The notes under the pieces are model-generated. The model was given only the letters and a program-made list of their open reading frames with translations, was not told the origin of the DNA and ran no database searches. Of a stretch of DNA of 64,000 nucleotides, positions 60,070 through 64,000 are shown one piece after another. The stretch is from the NCBI GenBank assembly GCA_900318775.1, contig ONLY01000018.1, positions 1 to 64,000 of the forward strand, written 5' to 3'. The DNA comes from an uncultured Prevotellaceae bacterium (GTDB lineage Bacteria; Bacteroidota; Bacteroidia; Bacteroidales; Bacteroidaceae). Positions within the stretch are counted from its first letter, which is position 1, and each line of letters begins with the position of its first letter. Position numbers and translations under genes: made by a program.

Positions 60070-61769
60070 CACTTCTTTTCATACTTCTCTCCGGTTTCCT
60101 CCACAATTGCCTTACGGTAGTTTTCGGGATAGCCAGGACGCAAAGGAGGCTCTGCAATGCCGTGCTCTGTCTTCTGGAAAGGATTGAATATCTTGTTCTG
60201 CTTTTCATCCACCTTTTTCGTGGCCATGTCCAGATGGCGCACCATCAGGAACTGGAACAGACGCTGCCAGGTGTCCATCATCTCGCGGGCTGACGCAGTA
60301 CTGCGCTTCTGAAGCTGCTGGGCACAAACAGTGGGGTTGGCTTCGTACTGGGCCACCAAGTCGGCCTGCGATGCTTGCATCTCGTCAAGGAAGGATTTTT
60401 CCAAGACATCGCGTGCACGCGCCAAATCTGCAAACATCTTCGAATAGTAGGGATAGACCATGTTGCTCACGCTGTTCTGCAACCAGAAGGCACTCTCCCA
60501 AGAGAAGGTGACATCGTCTTGAATGCCTGCAATGCGGCGAAAACAACGTGGCACTTCCTTAATGCTGCAATAGAGCGGCACATAGGGAGCCATGTTGGGG
60601 TCGTCATTCGTTACCCACACGATGCCGCCCACAGCATCGGGATACTGGCTGCGCATCTGCCCCACAAACGAGAAGGAGGTCTGCTGGGTGGATACAGGGC
60701 GCTCGTTAAAGTACTCTTTGTCTCCACTCTTCCACTCCAATGGTGTGGGACGATAGGGCATATTGTAAGGGCCTGCTCCGAGCGTGTTGAGAATATCGAA
60801 AGGCGTGTCCTCATAATGATCGCGCATGGCATTCATCACATCCTGCACGCCCACTTTCTGCTTGGGTTTCATATAGAGGGGCATCTCGCCCTTGAGGTCA
60901 TTGCCCTTGGCATATTCCACATACTGGTCCATGCCCTCACAAAGGCGATGGAAAATGCTCCACACGCGCGCCTCACAGTATCGCACAGCACCGAAGTCGT
61001 TGGGCGCATAAGCGTCGCGGAAAGAGAAGTCGGCATCCTTGCCCGTGAAGTAGCCTTTCTGACGGGCAAACTTGATGACATCCTTGGAGCACAGCACCTG
61101 CTTCTTGGCGTATTGGCTCAGACGGGTGATGCGGCTTTGGTTGGCATGCGCTGACACACAATCGTCGGGGATGCGCACAGCCACCCACACAGCACCTTTC
61201 TCGCCAACTCCCTTGCCTATCATCTCCAGAATCCAAGCCTCGTTCTTGTCGCACACAGAGAAGCTCTCACCTTCAGAGCAGTAGCCGTAGGTTTCCACCA
61301 GCGAGGTCATGATGCCGATGGCACTGCGGGCAGAAGTGGCACGCTCCAGCGCAATGTAGATGAGCGAACCGTAGTCGATGCCCAAAGGGAGTTCTGCGGA
61401 GCCTATCTGCTTGCCATCTGTCTCATAGAGTTCTGTGCGTCCTCCAAACGTGGTCTCGGTGATACTCACCTGATTCTCGTTCATCTGCCCCACAACGGTA
61501 TAGGTGCGTTCAGCTTGCGGAATCTCTCCCAAATACTTGTTGGTATCCCAGTCATACACCTGCCGCATCTCGCCCTTGTCATGGGTGCCTCCCACATGAT
61601 GGTATATATTGCCATACATGCCGTAGGAATCAGCATTGTAACTCACAAACACACTGCCATCAGCACTGGCAGCTTTGCCCACAATGATGTTGGTACATGC
61701 CCATGCCGTCATCATGAGCGCAGAAATGGCCCATGCCAGCACGGAAAGAATCATACTTTTTGTCTTCAT
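60069..61769 (-). CDS. C69 family dipeptidase
   Basis: A 566-residue Ntn-hydrolase of peptidase family C69 (PepD-like), probably periplasmic. A signal peptide covers residues 1-24, and the following Cys25 (AWACTNIIVGK) is the predicted N-terminal nucleophile after cleavage. ADGSVFVSYNADSYG and ITETTFGGR are family landmarks. AHANQSRI and FRDAYAPNDFGAVRYCEARVW follow in the middle, and WVTNDDPNMAPYVPLY toward the C-terminus. It probably processes dipeptides or serves peptidoglycan turnover. The stop codon overlaps an octamer repeat. GltS lies upstream on the same strand. Confidence 0.93.
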   Translation of the reverse strand: MKTKSMILSVLAWAISALMMTAWACTNIIVGKAASADGSVFVSYNADSYGMYGNIYHHVGGTHDKGEMRQVYDWDTNKYLGEIPQAERTYTVVGQMNENQVSITETTFGGRTELYETDGKQIGSAELPLGIDYGSLIYIALERATSARSAIGIMTSLVETYGYCSEGESFSVCDKNEAWILEMIGKGVGEKGAVWVAVRIPDDCVSAHANQSRITRLSQYAKKQVLCSKDVIKFARQKGYFTGKDADFSFRDAYAPNDFGAVRYCEARVWSIFHRLCEGMDQYVEYAKGNDLKGEMPLYMKPKQKVGVQDVMNAMRDHYEDTPFDILNTLGAGPYNMPYRPTPLEWKSGDKEYFNERPVSTQQTSFSFVGQMRSQYPDAVGGIVWVTNDDPNMAPYVPLYCSIKEVPRCFRRIAGIQDDVTFSWESAFWLQNSVSNMVYPYYSKMFADLARARDVLEKSFLDEMQASQADLVAQYEANPTVCAQQLQKRSTASAREMMDTWQRLFQFLMVRHLDMATKKVDEKQNKIFNPFQKTEHGIAEPPLRPGYPENYRKAIVEETGEKYEKK

Positions 61770-61798
61770 TATCCGTAGTCTTTTTTACTTTTCTGCTG

Positions 61799-61806
61799 CA
61801 AAAGTA
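61799..61806 (-). promoter_or_regulatory. -7 element of C69 peptidase gene
   Basis: TACTTTTG on the minus strand, 30 bp before the start codon. Confidence 0.5.
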
Positions 61807-61842
61807 AACAAATATTTTGGGATAAAGAAAGTTTCCGCTACA

Positions 61843-63087
61843 CTAAAGCATATTGAGGAAGAAGGTTATCATTCCCACGTTGATTAAATCTGTGCACATG
61901 CCTCCGATGATTGGAATAATGAGGAAGGGCTTGACGGCATAGCGGTATTTGTCGCACACAGCACTCATGTTGGCCATCGCATTGGGAGTGGCGCCAAGAC
62001 CAAAGCCACACAGTCCGGCACACAGCACTGCGGCATCATAACTGCGGCCCAGCATAGGGAATGCCACAAAGTAAGCATACAGCAACATCATCACCACCTG
62101 CAACAAGAGGATAACGACTAATGGCAGAGCCAGGCTTTGCAGCTGCCAAAGCTGGAGGGAAATCATGGCCATGCCGAGGAAGATGGGCAGACAAATGTTG
62201 CCGAGGCTAACGATTCGGTCCATGTGAAGAAGGGTGTCGGCTTGCACCACTTTGCCATGCTGCTTATATTTGATGAGTCCCATTGCATTGCGCACAATCA
62301 CGGCTAAAATCATGGCCCCAAAATAAGTGGGGACTGTGAGACCTATCTCTACAATCAGCCAGTTTACGAGGGTGCCTCCACCCATAGTCAGGAGGATGAA
62401 ATAAGAAGCTTCAGCATACTGCAGGAACTCTTCATGATGCATGACAGCACGTTTTGCCGTTTCTTTGCCACTTGCCATTGCTGAGACACTCTCGTTCTCC
62501 TCGGACAGTTGATTGGGCATCACCTTCTTGCGGATAAGCCGCTCTGCTAACGGACCGCCAATCATGGAGCCAGCTACCAAGCCAAAGGTTGCAGCAGCCA
62601 TCGCGATGGTTCCTCCACCTTGCAGTCCCAGTTCTTCCAACAGAGCAGAAAAACCGCCAGCCGTGCCATGCCCACCCGTCATGGACACACTGCCTGCCGC
62701 CACACCAATCAAGGGGTTGATATCCATGATGCGGGTCATTCCTGTTGCCATCAGGTTCTGCATCGCAATCATGAGGACTAATAGAACAAGCATCAAGAGC
62801 AGAGGTCTGCCGCCCTGCTTGATGACCTTGAAGTCGCTTTGAAAACCCACGCTGGTAAAGAATGCCGTCATGAAAAAATCCTTCAATGTGCCGTCGAACG
62901 ACACCTCTACATGGAACCATGCATATAGCGCCAGCGAAAGCAAGGAGAAGATGATGCCACCGCTTACAGGTGATGGCACACAGAATTTCTGCAGCAAACT
63001 GATTCTCCGCGTTAAAAACATGCCGACGATGAGGGCTAAGGCACCTACACCCGCTGTTTGTATGATATCCAGTTCTACGCTTACCAT
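61843..63087 (-). CDS. gltS: Sodium/glutamate symporter
   Basis: A 414-residue inner-membrane Na+-glutamate symporter of the ESS family, with about ten to twelve hydrophobic segments and inverted repeat halves. Landmarks are FTSVGFQSDFKVIKQGGRPL, the re-entrant loop VSMTGGHGTAGGFSALL in the first half, and GLCGFGLGATPNAMANMSAV in the second half. A hydrophilic linker (EENESVSAMASGKETAKRA) separates the halves. The dipeptidase downstream could supply the amino acid, which is inference. The gap to the barrel gene contains near-tandem GGGGAAGTTAAA units (63106-63136). Confidence 0.95.
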   Translation of the reverse strand: MVSVELDIIQTAGVGALALIVGMFLTRRISLLQKFCVPSPVSGGIIFSLLSLALYAWFHVEVSFDGTLKDFFMTAFFTSVGFQSDFKVIKQGGRPLLLMLVLLVLMIAMQNLMATGMTRIMDINPLIGVAAGSVSMTGGHGTAGGFSALLEELGLQGGGTIAMAAATFGLVAGSMIGGPLAERLIRKKVMPNQLSEENESVSAMASGKETAKRAVMHHEEFLQYAEASYFILLTMGGGTLVNWLIVEIGLTVPTYFGAMILAVIVRNAMGLIKYKQHGKVVQADTLLHMDRIVSLGNICLPIFLGMAMISLQLWQLQSLALPLVVILLLQVVMMLLYAYFVAFPMLGRSYDAAVLCAGLCGFGLGATPNAMANMSAVCDKYRYAVKPFLIIPIIGGMCTDLINVGMITFFLNML

Positions 63088-63137
63088 ATTCTTTATGTGT
63101 TGAGTTGGGGAAAGTTAAAGGGGAAGTTAAAGGGGAA

Positions 63138-64000
63138 TTAGAATCTGTATTGCAGTCTGACAGCTCCAGCATGCCTGTTCACTTCTGACTCGCTGCCGCA
63201 TGCATCAAACATATTATGCCAGTCAATGCCCACGCACCATTTCCGCCCTAACTGCTTGTCCACCGACAGGCATCCATAGACGGGCACACCGGTCTGCTCA
63301 CGTATGGGGGATTTCTTTGTATAATACACCATCTGCATTCCCACTCGCCATGCGCAAGGAAGATAGACCGTAGGGGCACAGCGTATGGAAGCAAACACGG
63401 TGTGAGGAGCCATGTAGAGATTGGTTCCGCCCGCCAGCATCCACTTGCTCGTTTTCCAATAGGCCGATGCGCCCACCTCTGTATAGTTGTCCTCATCTTC
63501 CACCGAATAATAGCTGGCTTCAGTCTGCACTGTCAGCCTCTTCTTGCTGTAGGCATAGGCCAGCTTGACCTGATTGATGTAGCGCTCGTCCAGTTTCCCC
63601 TTCGTGATGGCCCACTCCTCGTCAGACAGCGTGAGGATGTTGGTAAAAAGCACATCATGCGAAGGATTGAAGAACTTGCGATAATAGCCCAGCTGGACTT
63701 GATGGCGATTGCTGGGCACAAAGATGGCACAGGCGTTCATATTGTTGCGAGCATCGGCATACTTCTTGCCATTCCCTCCCTCCTTCAGCTTGTAGCGATA
63801 GAACATCACACGGTCACCTACTGTGAACCTCCATTGGGGCAGGGAATAAGTGAACTGCAGGTAGAGGTCATGATTGAACACATCCCAATTGCAGTCTCGG
63901 CTCTTCTGTTCCGTCAAGACAAAGTTACCCTCATATCCCAGCGTCATGAAGAGCCGTTTAGTCAGCAGCGGAGTATTCAGCTCGGCAATGCACAAAGGCA
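63138..64000 (-). CDS. Outer-membrane beta-barrel protein, C-terminal part (cut by window edge)
   Basis: The frame is open to the right edge, so only the C-terminal 287 codons or so are visible; a TTG at 63995 is not a credible start. Alternating hydrophobic and polar residues, frequent Tyr/Trp, and strands such as LYLQFTYSLPQWRFTVGDRVMF and RHQVQLGYYRKFF indicate a beta-barrel. The chain ends in an aromatic, AVRLQYRF, as needed for outer-membrane assembly. The family is not recognised. It lies 50 bp upstream of gltS on the same strand. Confidence 0.75.
   Translation of the reverse strand, partial: PLCIAELNTPLLTKRLFMTLGYEGNFVLTEQKSRDCNWDVFNHDLYLQFTYSLPQWRFTVGDRVMFYRYKLKEGGNGKKYADARNNMNACAIFVPSNRHQVQLGYYRKFFNPSHDVLFTNILTLSDEEWAITKGKLDERYINQVKLAYAYSKKRLTVQTEASYYSVEDEDNYTEVGASAYWKTSKWMLAGGTNLYMAPHTVFASIRCAPTVYLPCAWRVGMQMVYYTKKSPIREQTGVPVYGCLSVDKQLGRKWCVGIDWHNMFDACGSESEVNRHAGAVRLQYRF

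Noticed and set aside
59810..60208. 132-codon minus-strand frame over mosaic repeat copy B
   Set aside because: Its protein similarity to the 22.8 kb frame only reflects the shared repeat, and half of it overlaps the C69 peptidase gene in another frame.

Overview
The window reads as chromosome of a member of the Bacteroidales, most likely Prevotellaceae (Prevotella/Segatella type). The support is direct: more than twenty gene starts are preceded by the Bacteroidetes sigma-ABfr -7 element TAnnTTTG (best case TTTG-N19-TATCTTTG before malQ), the tRNA genes do not encode CCA, and the gene set (secreted polysaccharide hydrolases, DUF4831, DUF4250, DUF5715, C69 dipeptidase, rubrerythrin, CBM20-GH77 malQ) is typical of that group. 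I see no IS element, prophage, integrase or CRISPR array.

Layout. 0.2-1.8 kb: MscS channel and a HAD phosphatase. 1.8-10.9 kb: a minus-strand cluster of secreted glycosidases (GH43-CBM6-GH43-CBM6, GH8, GH97, GH31) suited to xylan and hemicellulose oligosaccharides, with no SusC/SusD pair. 11-16 kb: MFS transporter, aquaporin, DUF4831 protein and the bifunctional NAD(P)HX repair enzyme. 16-19.3 kb: hpt-adk-obg-pgeF housekeeping run. 19.3-23.2 kb: small genes set among repeat-rich intergenic DNA. 23.2-24.2 kb: eight tRNA genes on the minus strand, followed by a transcript that seems to carry only a 25-residue membrane peptide behind a leader with four repeats. 25-34.5 kb: giant bacterial alpha-2-macroglobulin, then malQ-DUF5715. 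34.5-45 kb: cytosine methyltransferase, sodium-solute symporter, a 1539-residue protein holding two complete sensor kinases, MATE pump and FAD oxidoreductase. 45.3-51 kb: tRNA-Val(CAC), dnaX, trmB, mrp, rluA-type synthase. 51-64 kb: phosphohexomutase, a two-domain esterase, rubrerythrin, a frameshifted GH2 gene, a Fur regulator, C69 dipeptidase, GltS and a barrel protein cut by the window edge.

The most unusual content is non-coding. (1) A mosaic family of dispersed repeats fills many intergenic gaps between 18.5-23.2 and 48.1-60.1 kb: heptamer arrays (CAACTGT/CAACTCT/GACATTA types), octamer arrays (TTTCACRA), and longer cores that recur nearly identically, often inverted (42 bp at 49.5 and 56.5 kb; 44 bp at 22.7 and 48.3 kb; about 130 bp at 19.4, 22.8 and 59.8 kb). 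These arrays often start at a stop codon and in places supply the last residues of the protein. (2) Two three-unit arrays of a 17-bp palindrome with an exact 24-bp period (12.4 and 45.2 kb) occupy the same relative place: about 24 bp past a terminator and about 142 bp before the next gene. A third, unrelated palindrome array has four units with an exact 23-bp period (30.5 kb). (3) The fused double histidine kinase and the repeat-led micropeptide are the most interesting coding items.

All calls come from reading the sequence and recognising families; no database search was run.
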